From UBA993 sp964436815 (GTDB taxonomy: Bacteria; Bacillota; Dethiobacteria; DTU022): a stretch of DNA of 21,117 nt. The DNA lies in the NCBI GenBank assembly GCA_964436815.1, contig CAYTER010000039.1:1-21117 (forward strand). The letters are read 5' to 3'. Under the pieces are notes generated by a model, which saw only the letters and a program-made list of their open reading frames with translations, made no database searches and was not told the origin of the DNA. Of the stretch, positions 7,388 through 16,231 are shown one piece after another. The position numbers and the translations under genes are program-made. Positions within the stretch are counted from its first letter, which is position 1. Each line of letters opens with the position of its first letter.

Positions 7388-8500
7388 TTACAGATATTGA
7401 TAATAAGCTCCACAGGCTCCTTCCGGAGTTATCATACAGGGGCCAACTGGTGTGGAGGGAGTACATTTATTGCCATACAGAGGGCACTGTGCCGGCTTTA
7501 TCAAGCCGGTGATCACTTCACCGCACAAGCAGCCCAAGTCGATTGTAGATTCGTTGAACGCTGTTTCAAAGTAATTCCTTGCATCATAAGTTGAGTACGA
7601 CTCGCGCAGTTTCAACCCGCTTGCCGGGAGGCTGCCAAACCCTCTCCACAGGGTGTTTTCTTCTACTGCAAAGCATTTATCTATCAGATCCCGGGCAGTT
7701 TTATTGCCTTTATCACTGACAACATACGAATAAGCATTGGCGATTTCGTTTTTCTCGTCCATAATCAACTGCAGCAACCTGGATAACCCACTCAGCAGAT
7801 CGAGATCTTCAAAACCGGATACCACAGCGGGTATCTGGTAATTACTGATGAAATTAAAAGCATTACGACCAAGAATAGCTGATACGTGACCGGGCAGGAT
7901 AAACCCATCCAGCCCAAGCTTTTGATTATTATTTAATAATATCTGAAGGGCAGGAGGTACAAGCTTCAACAGGGGAAAGACCCAAAAGTTATTCAGGTTG
8001 TCTTGTTTTGCACTAATGATCGTTGACGCAATTAGCGGTGCTGTGGTTTCAAAACCGATGGCGATAAAAATAACTTTCACATGAGGCAGACCAGCGGCTA
8101 TATCAATCGCTTCCAGTGGTGAGTAGCAGATTTGAACCTGACTGCCCCTGGCCTTTTCCTTTTCCAGGGTTGTATATGTGCCCGGAACCCGAAGCAGATC
8201 GCCAAAAGTAGCGATGACCACGTCCTGCCTACCACACAGTGAAAAAATCTGATCCAGGTCGCTTTGATGAGTTACACAAATCGGGCACCCCGGGCCACTT
8301 CTTAAATCTAAAAATGTGCTTACCATCTCCGTGATCCCCGAACGCGCGAAAGCCACCGTGTGGGTACCGCAGACTTCCATAATTTTAATTTTGCGCCCTA
8401 AATCGTTCGCCAGCCTGTGCCCATTAAGGTTGATCTGCTCAATTAAGTATGCGGTTGCTGCCCGGTATTTAGCTCCCTGCTTCTTGTACGCTGTAATCAC
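7388..8500 (-). CDS. hypD: Hydrogenase maturation protein HypD
   Basis: A 370-residue iron-sulfur scaffold that, with HypC, assembles the Fe(CN)2CO unit. Family motifs are MEVCGTHTVAFARSGI (near residue 41), GPGCPICVT (near 69), GFETTAP (near 145), GFILPGHVSAILG (near 200), and a C-terminal cysteine cluster (CLCGEVITG, QCPLYGNKC, GPCMITPEGACGAYY) that holds the [4Fe-4S] cluster. The start codon is GTG, overlapping the hypC stop as GTGA, so translation is probably coupled to hypC. Full length and intact. Confidence 0.96.
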   Translation of the reverse strand: MITAYKKQGAKYRAATAYLIEQINLNGHRLANDLGRKIKIMEVCGTHTVAFARSGITEMVSTFLDLRSGPGCPICVTHQSDLDQIFSLCGRQDVVIATFGDLLRVPGTYTTLEKEKARGSQVQICYSPLEAIDIAAGLPHVKVIFIAIGFETTAPLIASTIISAKQDNLNNFWVFPLLKLVPPALQILLNNNQKLGLDGFILPGHVSAILGRNAFNFISNYQIPAVVSGFEDLDLLSGLSRLLQLIMDEKNEIANAYSYVVSDKGNKTARDLIDKCFAVEENTLWRGFGSLPASGLKLRESYSTYDARNYFETAFNESTIDLGCLCGEVITGLIKPAQCPLYGNKCTPSTPVGPCMITPEGACGAYYQYL

Positions 8501-8724
8501 CTGTCCACGTCCCCGATCGCTTCCTGAAAGATAGTCAAAATTTCTGCAGCCTCTTCAATGTCTATCTTTTCTATGGCAAAACCGGCATGCACCAGTAAGT
8601 AATCACCTACCTGCGCATCCGGAACCAGGCGCAGGCTGATTTTTCTGCTGACACCAAGAGTTTCAGCATATCCCATTCGATTACTGTCTATCTCCTGCAG
8701 AAGCATTGGTATACCCAGGCACAT
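8497..8724 (-). CDS. hypC: Hydrogenase maturation chaperone HypC
   Basis: A 75-residue protein starting MCLGIP, the HypC/HybG signature in which Cys2 (after Met removal the N-terminal Cys) binds the Fe(CN)2CO unit and the large-subunit precursor. The OB-like core follows (YAETLGVSRKISLRLVP, VGDYLLVHAGFAIEKID). GGAGGTG lies about 9 nt before the ATG. The first 44 nt overlap the end of hypF in another frame, and the last 4 nt overlap hypD. It would present the metal unit to the hydrogenase large subunit encoded upstream in the same operon. Confidence 0.95.
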   Translation of the reverse strand: MCLGIPMLLQEIDSNRMGYAETLGVSRKISLRLVPDAQVGDYLLVHAGFAIEKIDIEEAAEILTIFQEAIGDVDR

Positions 8725-11035
8725 CGTTTTGCCACCTCCAGGATACTATTGCTGCCTGACCCAGCGACAGCCCCCCGTCGTTGGGTGGAACTTGCTTTTG
8801 CAGCAGCACCATAAGTTTTTTTTCATTTAACAGCTGAACAGTCTTTTTCAGCAGGTAAGGATTATGCCAGACACCCCCGGAAAGAGCCACTGTATCTATG
8901 CCGGTGCGTTCCGCTACTCTTACCACAGCATCATTGATTGCCAGGGCCAAGGTGTCGTGAAAGCGCCGGGCCAGATATTCTCCTTTTCTTCCAGCTTTTA
9001 AGTCCTGCAGAAGGGCAGGAAACATCGGTAAAAAATTGATTTGATCACCGGTAATGGTAAAAGGATAGCTATCAACTTCTGTTGTCGGCACCTCCGAAAC
9101 TAACAGTTCCGAAAGCTGTATTGCAGCCTGCCCGTCGTAAGTATTAACCTGGCAGATGCCAAGGATAGCAGCTACGGCATCGAAAAGGCGGCCGCAACTT
9201 GAAGACAGGATAGTATTGATATTATTTTCAAGCTGCCAGGAAACAATTGGCAGTTCCTCCTTAAACCGATCACCAAACAATTCACCAGCGGCGTCCAGAC
9301 CTGCAGAACCCATGGCCTGCAGCAGATAGCTGACAGCAACCCGCCATGGTGAACCAGTCGCCAATTCACCGCCTGGCTGGGGGAGATAACTTTGATGGTA
9401 TTCCCTGTTATAGGACAAGAATTCACCGGATAATATTTCAAAACCCCAGATCGCCCCATCTTCCCCGTAGCCGGTACCGTCAAGAATCACCCCGATAGCC
9501 TGATGGTTATAACCATTTTCGGCCAGGCAGGAGGCAAAGTGAGCATGATGGTGGTAAACGCCATAATACCGGTCGGCAGGGATATTTGCGGCCAGGGCGG
9601 ATATGTTGTAAGCGGGATGCAGGTCGAACCCCACGGCATCTATTGCGGTATTAAGCAGTTTCATCATCTGGTTCAGGCTTTCCAGGTAAGCTTTTTCGGC
9701 TTCGATCGTGTCTATTTCTCCGTGATGCTGGCTGAGTATGGCTTCATTGCCCTTCACCAGGCAAAATGTATTTTTCAACTCCGCACCGGCGCCGAGGACG
9801 GTCGCTTCACTTGAGTACTTAAGTGCCAGTGGCAACGGCGTAAAACCCCTCGACCTCCTGTGTATTTGCAGACTGCCGGTTTTCAGGCTGACCACTGAGT
9901 CATCGCAGCGCTGAACTATTTGCCGGTTGTGTGTTAGATAATAGTCCGCTATCCCCTGCAGGCTTTTTAGCGCTTCGTCATTATCCTTCACAATGGGCAA
10001 CCCGCCGGCATTGGCGCTCGTAAAGATCAACATCTCGTGAGGGCCTTTCATGATCAGATGATGCAGGGGGGTATAAGGAAGCATAATGCCCAGAGTCGCC
10101 AGGCCGGGGTTGATGTTAGACGGTAAAGTACAACTTTCAGTTGCGGAGAGCAGAACAACCGGTGCCTGGGGAGAAACGAGCCAGGCTGCTTCACTCTCGC
10201 TAATAAGACAATATTTAGATGCTGTTGCCAGATCCCGGCAGAGCAGGGCAAAAGGCTTGGCAGACCTGTTCTTTCTGCTGCGCAGCTCAGTCACGGTAGC
10301 TTCAGTGGCTGCGCAGCAGAGGTGAAACCCACCCAGCCCCTTGACAGCAATAATCTTGCCTAAGGAGATCTGGTCGTGGAAAAATTTAAGCCACTGCTTT
10401 TCTGCAATAACCACCCTGCCGCTCTGATTCAATACCCGTAGGTGTGGGCCACAGGCAGGGCAGGCAATCGGCTGTGCGTGAAAGCGCCTGTTAGCCGGAT
10501 CATGGTATTCCGCTTCACAGTCTGGGCAGATAAAAAAAGGATTCATCGATGTCTTTTCGCGATCGTAAGGCGTAGCTTCAATTATTGTAAAACGGGGTCC
10601 GCAGTTTGTACAATTGGTAAAAGGGTAAAGATAGTGCCTGTCAGCAGGATTGCAAAGTTCTTCCAAACACTCCCGACATACTGCAATATCAGCCGGTATG
10701 CCCAAATTGTGATCCGTGCTGCCTTTGCTTAAATCAATTGAAAATTTATCGTAGTCCTTTAAATTAACTCTCTTCTGCTCCAGAGTGCTGATCATGGCCA
10801 GACACGGCTGCTTTAAGATGATTTGCTCCAAGAAAGAATTGATGTTTGTCTCAAGACCTTCCACCGTGATCAATACCGACCCATTTTCGTTTCTTACCCA
10901 ACCACGCAATTCATGAGCAAGAGCCAGGCGGTAAATATAGGGCCTGAACCCTACGCCCTGAACAATACCTTTGGCCCTGATTTCTAAGCCAATCAGCGCT
11001 TCACTTTGGTCTGAACAAGTAACCATTGGATCCAT
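8681..11035 (-). CDS. hypF: Carbamoyltransferase HypF
   Basis: A 784-residue multidomain protein that converts carbamoyl phosphate and ATP to a carbamoyl-adenylate and transfers the carbamoyl group to HypE. In order: an acylphosphatase-like domain (about 15-105, with GIVQGVGFRPYIYRLA), two C4 zinc fingers (about 120-195, CRECLEELC...CTNCGPR and CPDCEAEY...CPACGP), a YrdC-like nucleotide domain (about 210-400, with KGLGGFHLCC and FTSANAGGLP), and a Kae1-like carbamoyltransferase domain (about 410-780, with HHHAHFASCLAENG, ILDGTGYGEDG and LSGGVWHN). The length is normal to slightly long. The start overlaps hypB by 43 nt; GGGG lies upstream of this ATG, while another ATG three codons in is also possible. 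Confidence 0.96.
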   Translation of the reverse strand: MDPMVTCSDQSEALIGLEIRAKGIVQGVGFRPYIYRLALAHELRGWVRNENGSVLITVEGLETNINSFLEQIILKQPCLAMISTLEQKRVNLKDYDKFSIDLSKGSTDHNLGIPADIAVCRECLEELCNPADRHYLYPFTNCTNCGPRFTIIEATPYDREKTSMNPFFICPDCEAEYHDPANRRFHAQPIACPACGPHLRVLNQSGRVVIAEKQWLKFFHDQISLGKIIAVKGLGGFHLCCAATEATVTELRSRKNRSAKPFALLCRDLATASKYCLISESEAAWLVSPQAPVVLLSATESCTLPSNINPGLATLGIMLPYTPLHHLIMKGPHEMLIFTSANAGGLPIVKDNDEALKSLQGIADYYLTHNRQIVQRCDDSVVSLKTGSLQIHRRSRGFTPLPLALKYSSEATVLGAGAELKNTFCLVKGNEAILSQHHGEIDTIEAEKAYLESLNQMMKLLNTAIDAVGFDLHPAYNISALAANIPADRYYGVYHHHAHFASCLAENGYNHQAIGVILDGTGYGEDGAIWGFEILSGEFLSYNREYHQSYLPQPGGELATGSPWRVAVSYLLQAMGSAGLDAAGELFGDRFKEELPIVSWQLENNINTILSSSCGRLFDAVAAILGICQVNTYDGQAAIQLSELLVSEVPTTEVDSYPFTITGDQINFLPMFPALLQDLKAGRKGEYLARRFHDTLALAINDAVVRVAERTGIDTVALSGGVWHNPYLLKKTVQLLNEKKLMVLLQKQVPPNDGGLSLGQAAIVSWRWQNDVPGYTNASAGDRQ

Positions 11036-11643
11036 TCTGTCATCCCCATGCCGTTTTCGGTCGATAATTTAAAAATCTCTAAATCGGGGTTGATCCGGTA
11101 CAGATCTTCTTCTGCCCCGGCAACAGAAAAATTACAGTGTGGCAGCAGGTCAATCTTGGTAATAATCACTGCGGAAGCGTTTTTAAACACCAGCGGATAT
11201 TTGCGCGGTTTGTCATTACCTTCTGTAACACTAACCAGGGCAACTCTTAAGTCTTCTCCCAGATCGAATTCGGCCGGGCAGACCAGGTTACCGATATTTT
11301 CCACAAACAAAATATCCGACTGCGACAGATTTTCTTCAACCATTAGCTGCCCGATTTGACCCGCCTCCAGGTGACAAGCACCCTCGGTGTTGATCTGCAA
11401 TACCCGGTCACACCAGGGTGCCAGTTTTTCGGCATCTTCGGATGTGTAAAGATCTCCTTCGATTACAGAAACCCGGTAGCCTGATAGATCCGGCAGGGTT
11501 CGCTGCAGAAGAGTAGTTTTGCCACAGCCGGGTGAACCCAGTATATTCACCATGAGGGTATTGTATTTTGCCAGGATCTTACGATTTTCTATAGCGTTGT
11601 ATTGATTTGCCTGAAGAAGATCTTTAGCCAGGTAGACGCGCAT
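10993..11643 (-). CDS. hypB: Hydrogenase nickel incorporation GTPase HypB
   Basis: A 216-residue SIMIBI-class GTPase that helps load nickel into the hydrogenase large subunit together with HypA. It has the P-loop GSPGCGKTTL (near residue 36), the metal-site region VLQINTEGACHLEAGQI with the conserved Cys-His pair, FVENIGNLVCPAEFD, and the base-specificity motif TKIDLL. There is no N-terminal CxxCGC site and no His-rich stretch, so it is the short form without nickel storage. GGGGAG lies 6 nt before the ATG. hypA ends 2 nt upstream. Confidence 0.95.
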   Translation of the reverse strand: MRVYLAKDLLQANQYNAIENRKILAKYNTLMVNILGSPGCGKTTLLQRTLPDLSGYRVSVIEGDLYTSEDAEKLAPWCDRVLQINTEGACHLEAGQIGQLMVEENLSQSDILFVENIGNLVCPAEFDLGEDLRVALVSVTEGNDKPRKYPLVFKNASAVIITKIDLLPHCNFSVAGAEEDLYRINPDLEIFKLSTENGMGMTEWIQWLLVQTKVKR

Positions 11644-11645
11644 TG

Positions 11646-11987
11646 CTACTCCCCTTCGTAAAAGTCTATATAAACTGTTCTGCTTTCAGCTTCCGGAAAA
11701 GCAGTTTTATCGCATGCCGGACACTGGTAAAAGGGAGGTTGAGGCTTGAACTCAAGCTTGCAGGCAGTACAGTTTTCCCGGGCTTCTTTTATAGTAAACT
11801 CGATCTGGGTGAGCTCTAACATCGTTCCTTTTACAACATTTTCCAAGGCAAAACTGAGTGCCCTATGGTTTACCGGGGCAAGCTCGCCAGCCACAATTTG
11901 CAAGCGCGTCACTTTGCTGATCCCTTTGCAACGGGCATCGCTCTCTACCGTTTCTATAATAGATTGTACTAATGACAATTCATGCAT
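11646..11987 (-). CDS. hypA: Hydrogenase nickel chaperone HypA
   Basis: A 113-residue protein starting MHELSLVQSI. The N-terminal Met-His-Glu is the nickel-binding motif. The zinc domain has two CxxC pairs (CTACKLEF near 73 and CPACDK near 89). It delivers nickel to the hydrogenase together with HypB. It overlaps the end of the protease gene by 19 nt and is followed directly by hypB, as in many hyp operons. Length and motifs are normal. Confidence 0.95.
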   Translation of the reverse strand: MHELSLVQSIIETVESDARCKGISKVTRLQIVAGELAPVNHRALSFALENVVKGTMLELTQIEFTIKEARENCTACKLEFKPQPPFYQCPACDKTAFPEAESRTVYIDFYEGE

Positions 11988-12475
11988 TGATTTATAATTA
12001 CCTCTATCTCTTTTCTGATCAGGGCTTCGATAGCAGGCAGTTTATTTATTAAAGCCTCGCTCAACCCAATTGCATTGCCAATTTGTTCAATTTGAATACC
12101 TATTATGGTTACACTGCCGGGTGAGATTCCCGTTGCCCGGGCATACCGAAGCAATCCGCAGGGATCCGACTGGTGCGAAGATATCTGCTTTTCGGAATGG
12201 ATTGCTTCTAAATCTTCCAGTGAATACTTGAAAACTTCTCCGGGGCTGGCGCCAACATCCACGGCATCCAAAAAAATAATATTCGAGTAATTTTCGAGCA
12301 GGTAAAGCAGCCCTAACCCAATAGTGCCACCATTAATAATGTCTATATGTTTGTCATCCATGAACGATGACATCATCTTCTCCGCAAGAACCGGTCCCAC
12401 ACCGTCATCACCGCAGAGAAAATTGCCCACCCCCAAAACTAAAAGCTCTTTTTTCATGGTTTCTTCTCTCAGCAT
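11969..12475 (-). CDS. Hydrogenase maturation protease (HyaD/HybD/HycI family)
   Basis: A nickel-dependent endopeptidase that removes the C-terminal peptide of the hydrogenase large subunit once the metal centre is in place. Motifs: LGVGNFLCGDDGVG (Asp in place of the HybD Glu16 metal ligand), LDAVDVGASPGEV (the HybD Asp62 position) and SSHQSDPCGLL (the HybD His93 position). From the chosen ATG at 12475, AAAGGA lies 5 nt upstream. Alternatives are the ATG at 12505 (with AGGTGG) and the ATG at 12457 (MKKELLVLGVGN, the usual N-terminus of the family). It sits 66 nt after the large-subunit stop if translated from 12475, so the substrate is almost certainly that protein, whose predicted tail after His513 is 16 residues. 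Confidence 0.9.
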   Translation of the reverse strand: MLREETMKKELLVLGVGNFLCGDDGVGPVLAEKMMSSFMDDKHIDIINGGTIGLGLLYLLENYSNIIFLDAVDVGASPGEVFKYSLEDLEAIHSEKQISSHQSDPCGLLRYARATGISPGSVTIIGIQIEQIGNAIGLSEALINKLPAIEALIRKEIEVIINQCMNCH

Positions 12476-12541
12476 AGTGTTCCTTTCTAAACTTTGAGTA
12501 ATCATAGGCAGGCCACCTGGAACAGGCAGCCTGCTTATTGT

Positions 12542-14131
12542 TTAACAGCCGGGGTTCATCGCCACAACCCTGTTTCCCTTAGGGTGGATAATATGTATGG
12601 CACAAGCCAGACAAGGGTTAAAGGAACGGATTATCCGGACAGGGTTTAAGGGGTTATCCGGATCAGGTACCGGCGCGCCGATTAACGCCTCTTCCATCGG
12701 GCCTCTTTGCCCTGCGTTATCTCTGGGCGATGCATTCCAGGTGGTTGGAACAACCATCTGATATCGCTTAACCTTACGATCATAGATTGTGATGTAATGG
12801 CCCAAAGCTCCCCTGGGCGCCTCGATCAGTCCCTTTCCGGCACCTTCAAATGGCGGATCCCAGCGATCGGTATCATGAATCTGCGCATCACCATCTGCGC
12901 CATATACCCCGGTGGAACCAATCTTCACTACCAGCTCGTCAATCCAGCCGGTTATTGTATCAGCCATGATTAGTGTATCAACAGCCCTTGCCGCATGGCG
13001 CATGACAACTCCCGGTTTTGTAACATTTAATTCTTTCATCAGACCCATAAAAGCATCAGGCTGCATGACCAGCATCCGGGCCAGAGGCCCCACTTCCATT
13101 GGTTTGCCCTGGTACCTGGGCGCTTTCACAAAAGTATAGCCTTTTTCCTTATCCAAATTTACCTCAGTTACTCGATCTTCCGGCTTCCCGGGTCTCGGTT
13201 CATCGTTGTACCAGGCATAGTCAACTTCTTCACGGATTTCATCATGATCAAAGGGCAGGATATTGTTAAAATTATTATTCAATATTACCCCGCTGGGATA
13301 TAAAAGGTTTTTACCCTCCTGGTCAAGATGATAACCGCCAACGCTAAAATAGTGGCCTGCAGCAGCCCCGATGGAAGCCTGTTCCAGCGGAACCAGGGGC
13401 CCCTTTGCTAATAACAGGGCATCAGGAATATAGGTGTTTTTAACAAAATCAACAATCTCATTTATAATCCCTCTAAACTGCTCTATCTGCCCCAGCGTTG
13501 GATAGAAGGTCACTCCTCCTACGACCATGGAAGAGTGATGTGGCTGCTTGCCTGAAAAGATGGCAGCTGCCTTTCTTCCTTTGGCCTGGATATCAAGCGC
13601 TTTCAGATAGTTGTATACGAGCTGGGTCACCAATTCCGGATCGCGGACGCAAAACTCATCAGGTTTATAGGCCGGCAAAACTGGATGTAAATCCCCGGCT
13701 TCGGCCAAAGCTCTAATTTTAGCTTTCACCGCCAGTAATTCAGGCACGTTACCGTTATAGGAAAGAACTGCCGTAGGATCCAGATAATCAAGGGCTGAGA
13801 GGTGATAAAAGTGTAACACGCCATCATGTAACCACAGGGCGCCCATAATGAGATTGCGTAAAAGCCGGCCCATATCGGGAACCACAGCGCCATGAGCTTC
13901 TTCAACGGCCCTACACGAGGACCAACCATGGACCCCGCTTCAGACACCGCAAGCTCTCTCAACAACATAGGGCACATCGCGGGGATCTTTTCCCTCTACC
14001 AACTGCTCAAGGCCTCTAAACATGGTGCCCACCAACCGGGCGTCGCTGACCAGGCCGTTTTCTACTTCAACCTCAATCTTAAGGTGCCCTTCAATTCTGG
14101 TTACCGGATCAATTGTAATTTTATTCGCCAT
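12542..14131 (-). CDS. [NiFe] hydrogenase large subunit with in-frame UGA (probable selenocysteine, residue 64)
   Basis: The catalytic subunit of a group 1-type respiratory hydrogenase. Read through one TGA at 13940-13942, it is 529 residues with no other break. Motifs: ITIDPVTRIEGH (residues 5-16); the N-terminal nickel motif ERACGV-U-SGVH (58-68), where residue 64 (UGA) stands at the second cysteine of RxCGxCxxxH; and the C-terminal motif FNPCLACAIH (504-513) with Cys507 and Cys510 intact. The usual DPC is NPC. A 16-residue tail after His513 would be cleaved by the protease encoded next. Both halves are in one frame, so this is not a frameshift. A SECIS-like hairpin follows the UGA. A GTG at 14143 is an alternative start; the ATG at 14131 gives the normal MANKITIDP beginning. 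It overlaps the small subunit by 11 nt. Alternatives are a nonsense mutation or a base-call error. Confidence 0.88.
13893..13942 (-). promoter_or_regulatory. Candidate bacterial SECIS element after the hydrogenase UGA
   Basis: In the mRNA, GGUCCU (13923-13918) pairs with AGGGCC (13912-13907), including one U-G and no mismatches, closing a 5-nt loop CGUGU. The loop begins 23 nt after the UGA, and G is the second loop base. This fits the published bacterial model: a loop 16-37 nt from the UGA, a short loop, and G among the first two loop bases. An outer helix pairs the UGA and the following GC with GCUCA (13897-13893), leaving one bulged A. The lower part between is only partly paired. No folding energy was calculated. 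Confidence 0.55.
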
Positions 14132-15227
14132 GTTCTTTATCACCGTCCTTGTTCTTTTTCAGTAGTTCAGCTACTTTATAGGCTATAAAAGGTGCTGCAA
14201 CGACTCCGGCGCCCAGTGCAACCGAGGCCGGATCAATACCGCGAGCAGGCTGCGCCACCGGTTCCAATACCGCACCGTCAGCAATTAAAGGTGATACATA
14301 AAGCGGTGCCAATTCTTTGTAAAACTGTGGTTCTACGCAGCCTGCACATGGAGACCCTGAGCGAATACAGGAATTAACCCCGTCGTTAAACCAGTTCCGG
14401 TTGCAGTCGGAGTGAGTAACCGGTCCCTTGCAACCCATTTTCAACAAACACCAGTCTATTGTGGAAGGATTATTCCAGTTGGTCAGAAACTGGCCTTTTT
14501 CAAAGTAGCCGACTCTGGGGCAGGTATCATGCACAAAATGGTTACCGAAATAGGCCTGAGGCCGCTTAAGGTTATCAAGTGGCGGCAGTTCATTAAAATT
14601 AAGATAATAAAGCAGGGTGCCAACCAGCCAGTTTGGATTAAAGGGACAACCCGGGATATTAACAACAGGCTTATCGGTGATTATTTCTTCAACGCTCACC
14701 GCTCCGGTGATGCCGGCTCTGGGGATACCCCCAAAAGCTGAACAGGTGCCGACGGCAATAACTGCGGCAGCATTTTTTGAAGTTTTGCGGAGTAGTTCGT
14801 CAAAAGCCATCCCCTCTACCATACAATAGCGAGGATCTGCGGTGGGGATTGATCCTTCAACCAACAAAATATGACCGCCTTCTTCAGCCGTCTCCAACAG
14901 TGTTTCTGCACTTAAATATCCTGCAGAGTTCATAATCGTTGTATTAAAGCGCATCGAAACCAGGTCTAAAAGGATCTCCGCCGGGCCGGGGCTCATTGAG
15001 GATAAAAGTGAACAGTTACAGCCGGTGCAGCCCTGCCCGTTAATCCAGATTATCGGCTTTTTACCGATCGCCACTGTCGCTGCTTCTGCGAAACGGAAAC
15101 CAAAATAATAATCGAGACCGAATAAGGCAGCCGTTGCGGAACAATATTTGATAAAATTTCGCCTTGATAAGCCCTTTAATTCAAGCATTTTAAAAACCTG
15201 ATCATATTGCCCTTTATTTCCAGTCAT
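14121..15227 (-). CDS. [NiFe] hydrogenase small subunit, Tat-exported, membrane-anchored
   Basis: A 368-residue electron-transfer subunit carrying three Fe-S clusters. The Tat signal is SRRNFIK (21-27) followed by a hydrophobic stretch, so the enzyme acts outside the cytoplasmic membrane and the large subunit is co-exported. Cluster ligands: CTGC (67-70), VGTCSAFGG and the GCPFNP segment for the proximal cluster; HDTCPR, CLLKMGCKGP and SDCNRNW for the distal region; NSCIRSGSPCAGCVEP for the medial region. A hydrophobic C-terminal helix (about 333-352) followed by lysines is a membrane anchor, as in membrane-bound group 1 hydrogenases. The start has an excellent AAGGAGG site 6 nt upstream. It lies 43 nt after the Fe-S protein gene and overlaps the large subunit. 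Confidence 0.94.
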   Translation of the reverse strand: MTGNKGQYDQVFKMLELKGLSRRNFIKYCSATAALFGLDYYFGFRFAEAATVAIGKKPIIWINGQGCTGCNCSLLSSMSPGPAEILLDLVSMRFNTTIMNSAGYLSAETLLETAEEGGHILLVEGSIPTADPRYCMVEGMAFDELLRKTSKNAAAVIAVGTCSAFGGIPRAGITGAVSVEEIITDKPVVNIPGCPFNPNWLVGTLLYYLNFNELPPLDNLKRPQAYFGNHFVHDTCPRVGYFEKGQFLTNWNNPSTIDWCLLKMGCKGPVTHSDCNRNWFNDGVNSCIRSGSPCAGCVEPQFYKELAPLYVSPLIADGAVLEPVAQPARGIDPASVALGAGVVAAPFIAYKVAELLKKNKDGDKEHGE

Positions 15228-15270
15228 GGTCTACCTCCTTAACAAAAATAAAAAATTATACGGCGCTAAC

Positions 15271-16164
15271 CTATTTACTTCTGACTGTTGAATCGCCTTT
15301 GTTGACCCATAAGGCAAAAAGCAGGGCCGCTACAAGAATTGAGCGAAAGGGCTTAAATATTGTGCTCCAAAAATTCGCAGCCTGTGGAACCTGCGGATTC
15401 TCCGGTAAAGCATAATTAGCTTCGCTGTTTTCCAGACCCTTTTCTAAAACGTAAATCATAGCCAGCCCTTTAAGTTCCTTTTGCCCGTAGATATCAGCCG
15501 TGATCGAGCCTATTCTTTTTAATTCTTCTACCCTTGCGCCGGCGGCTAAAAGGATGTTTTTTCTGGATCCATAAGTTATTGCGCCGGGGAAACAGGCTTG
15601 AGCACAAGCCGGTATCATTCCCCGAGCCAGCCTATCTGAGCACAAAGTACACTTACGGGCAATATTACGGGCCCGGTCAAATCCGATTACATTAAAGGTA
15701 CAGTTGGCAATACAGTAGTTACAGCCGATGCAGCGCCTGGGATTGATACCTACTGTTCCCAAATCTGAATGCTCAATTGCACCAACAGGGCAAACCTTAA
15801 CACATGCTGCATCAGTGCAGTGCATACAGCTAAACCGCGTATATAACCAATTCTCATTTGTGCTTCTTCCTTCACCGTTAAAACGATTGAAAACCACATC
15901 AACCCAACGGGTGGAGCTGAACCGGGGACGGCCTTCTTCAACAACATGAAATTTATTCACATCAAGTGGCAGTTCATTCCACTTGTTACAGGCAATCATG
16001 CAGGATCGGCAACCGGTACATTTTGAAGTATCAATCAGCATTGCCACTTTTTGGTCTGAACCTTCCTCAGCGACTGCTTTAGGCAGGGCAAAATTTGTCA
16101 GGCAGGCTGCAGCTGTAATTGCCGATGCAGTTTTTAGAAAGTTACGGCGAGGTATTTCACTCAT
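15271..16164 (-). CDS. Tat-exported four-cluster [4Fe-4S] protein (HybA-like)
   Basis: A 297-residue ferredoxin-like electron carrier of the HybA/DmsB family. The Tat motif RRNFLK is at residues 6-11, followed by an Ala-rich hydrophobic stretch ending near ALPKAVA. Four cysteine groups follow: CTGCRSCMIAC, CMHCTDAACVKVCP, CIGCNYCIANC and CTLCSDR with CAQACFP, enough for four [4Fe-4S] clusters. A hydrophobic segment near the C-terminus (ILVAALLFALWV) anchors it, as in E. coli HybA. In HybA systems the partner is the NrfD-type quinone protein HybB, which is absent here; the preceding gene is rnfD. It would carry electrons between the hydrogenase small subunit and the membrane part. The ATG at 16164 is preferred to a TTG two codons upstream because GGGGGTGA precedes it. 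Confidence 0.93.
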   Translation of the reverse strand: MSEIPRRNFLKTASAITAAACLTNFALPKAVAEEGSDQKVAMLIDTSKCTGCRSCMIACNKWNELPLDVNKFHVVEEGRPRFSSTRWVDVVFNRFNGEGRSTNENWLYTRFSCMHCTDAACVKVCPVGAIEHSDLGTVGINPRRCIGCNYCIANCTFNVIGFDRARNIARKCTLCSDRLARGMIPACAQACFPGAITYGSRKNILLAAGARVEELKRIGSITADIYGQKELKGLAMIYVLEKGLENSEANYALPENPQVPQAANFWSTIFKPFRSILVAALLFALWVNKGDSTVRSK

Positions 16165-16231
16165 TAACAATCACCCCCTGAATATTTCAACCTTTCATGA
16201 ACTGTAATCGCCAATACCGAAAACATATTAA

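Noticed and set aside
9172..9483. Open frame inside hypF
   Set aside because: It overlaps a fully conserved domain of hypF in another frame and has no ribosome site of note.
12542..14131. Hydrogenase large subunit as a pseudogene or two split genes
   Set aside because: A single in-frame UGA at an exact Cys position, followed by a SECIS-like hairpin, with no other damage and an intact operon, fits selenocysteine better. The downstream half has no ribosome site at its first ATG, unlike the neighbouring genes. A mutation or base error is still possible.
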